DNA from: an uncultured Clostridia bacterium
GTDB taxonomy: Bacteria > Bacillota_A > Clostridia > Christensenellales > Aristaeellaceae
NCBI GenBank assembly: GCA_946613955.1
Contig: CAMOGC010000002.1
Location: forward strand, 1 to 32,136
DNA: 32,136 nt
Direction: 5' to 3'
Under the pieces are notes generated by a model, which saw nothing but the letters and a program-made list of their open reading frames with translations, had not been told where the DNA came from and ran no database searches. This document shows positions 31,132 through 32,136 of this stretch, one piece after another. Both the position numbers and the translations under genes were made by a program. Position 1 is the first letter of the stretch. Each line of letters starts with the position of its first letter.

Positions 31132-32050
31132 CGAAAAAACGCCGGGAACCGGAAGCCGGCGGTTCCGGATCGTGGACGGGCTGCTGATTGCCCTGATGGT
31201 GCTGCCGCTGGCGGCCTGCGTGGCGCTGAAGGTGCTCTATAAGCCCGCCTCGGAGGGGATCGATATTTCCGGCGCCCTGATTTACTGGCAGTGGGAGGGG
31301 GCGCCGGTGATGCCTCTGATCATCTCCGAATCCCAGGTCAATTCCTGGGGCGTGATGATTTCGCTCCTGGGCCTTTGCCTGTATCTGACCCACGGGCTGA
31401 CCGAAAAGGCGGAAACGAAGCGCCAGCTGGCCGCCGAGTGGATCGTGGAAAAATGCCAGGCGCTGGTGAACCAGAACATGGCCTCGGAGCGCTACGCGGG
31501 ATACGAGTATCTGGTGGCGGCGGTGCTGGGCCTCTCCGCCTGCTCCAGCCTCAGCTGCCTGATCGGCCTCTTCGCCCCGACGGGGGACATCAACGTGACG
31601 GCGGGATGGGCCATCCTGGTCTTCATCCTGGTGACCAGGGAAAAGCTGGCCGGCGGCTTCCTGCATTACCTGAAGGGATTTACCGAGCCCGTGCCCCTCT
31701 TTACGCCCATGAATTTTATCAGCGAGTTCTCCCTGCCGGTCAGCATGGCCTTCCGTCACTACGGAAACGTGATGAGCGGCGCGGTGATTTCGACGCTGGT
31801 CGGGGCGGCGCTGCGGGCCCTGAGCAAAATGATCCTGGGCGGCATCCCGGTGGTGGGCCAGATCCCGCTGCTGCAGATCGGCCTGCCGGCGATCCTGAGC
31901 ATCTATTTCGACGTTTTCAGCGGCTGCATGCAGGCCTTCATCTTCGCCATGCTGACGATGCTGAACGTGGCCGGCGCCTTCCCCCAGGAAGCCTGGGAGA
32001 AGCGGCAGAAAAGGCGGGAGAGCCGGAAGGCCGCTCTCGCGAGGGCCTGA
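31115..32050 (+). CDS. atpB: F0F1 ATP synthase subunit a
   Basis: The 311-residue membrane protein forms the proton (or Na+) channel of F0. NFISEFSLPVSMAFRHYGNVMSG (200-222) is the conserved helix with the essential arginine (R214; RLFGN in most species, RHYGN here). PLLQIGLPAILSIYFDVFSGCMQAFIF is the following conserved channel helix. There are about five or six membrane segments. GTG 31115 has GGAGG 6 bases upstream and overlaps atpI. The remaining atp genes would lie beyond the right edge. The RHYGN variant and longer N-terminus are typical of some Clostridia. Confidence 0.92.
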   Translation: MIRLTDEKTPGTGSRRFRIVDGLLIALMVLPLAACVALKVLYKPASEGIDISGALIYWQWEGAPVMPLIISESQVNSWGVMISLLGLCLYLTHGLTEKAETKRQLAAEWIVEKCQALVNQNMASERYAGYEYLVAAVLGLSACSSLSCLIGLFAPTGDINVTAGWAILVFILVTREKLAGGFLHYLKGFTEPVPLFTPMNFISEFSLPVSMAFRHYGNVMSGAVISTLVGAALRALSKMILGGIPVVGQIPLLQIGLPAILSIYFDVFSGCMQAFIFAMLTMLNVAGAFPQEAWEKRQKRRESRKAALARA

Positions 32051-32136
32051 GCGGACGAAGCAAGCCCGCTGCCCCGCCCGCGGCGCAAGCGTTGCGCGTT
32101 TGAGGCGCTGCGGGCCGGGATAGATCCCGCTGCCCC
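32051..32136 (+). other. Intergenic end of window after atpB with short repeats
   Basis: The last 86 bases contain an 11-bp direct repeat CCCGCTGCCCC (32065-32075 and 32126-32136) and a palindrome GCGCAAGCGTTGCGC (32083-32097). No T-run or gene start is visible before the edge. It might be an mRNA structure between atpB and the next atp gene. Confidence 0.3.

Overview
The window looks like chromosome from a GC-rich member of the Bacillota (Firmicutes), probably class Clostridia. The basis is strong AGGAGG-type ribosome sites, sigma-A-like promoters, an S-box (SAM-I) riboswitch on metK, a Bacillus-type mrfA-mrfB pair, and the Firmicute rpmH-rnpA-yidD-yidC-jag block. I cannot name a genus. There are no rRNA or tRNA genes, insertion sequences, CRISPR arrays or phage genes.

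Region 1 (about 300-16470) is a complete Ter-type (tellurium resistance/general stress) locus made of two converging gene sets. On the + strand (698-6337) lies the 'biosynthetic module' known from Ter systems: a CitE-like C-C bond lyase, an ATP-grasp ligase, a phosphoribosyltransferase with TRSP domain, a StiP-type PRTase/PELOTA protein and a HAD phosphatase, ending in a small XRE-family regulator. On the - strand (16380 back to 6513) lie a Ca2+ P-type ATPase, four TerD-superfamily proteins, a rhomboid protease, a double-length YceG and a TelA-family protein. The order matches the Bacillus yceCDEFGH operon, except that a rhomboid protease stands where TerC (YceF) would be and a Ca2+ pump is added in front. 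Both sets end at a shared hairpin terminator near 6353-6384. Upstream of the + operon is a striking AT-rich array of five 26-bp palindromes at an exact 32-bp period (343-496), followed by a promoter and a two-codon leader ORF.

Region 2 (16574-20588) holds metK under a SAM-I riboswitch with its own terminator, converging on an nfnA-nfnB pair (electron-bifurcating ferredoxin:NADP oxidoreductase type).

Region 3 (20762-26250) is a + strand operon: mrfA helicase, mrfB exonuclease, a TPR protein and signal peptidase I.

Region 4 (26259-30557) is a - strand operon: rpmH, rnpA, yidD, yidC, jag/khpB and serS. It is divergent from atpI-atpB (30588-32050), the start of an F-type ATP synthase operon that runs off the right edge. 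dnaA and mnmE/mnmG, the usual neighbours of rpmH and jag, are absent, so the classical origin neighbourhood is rearranged here.

The most unusual items are the 32-bp-period palindrome array, the internally duplicated YceG, the remnant of a second ATP-grasp gene between the lyase and ATP-grasp genes, and the TerC-less Ter gene set with rhomboid protease and Ca2+ pump.
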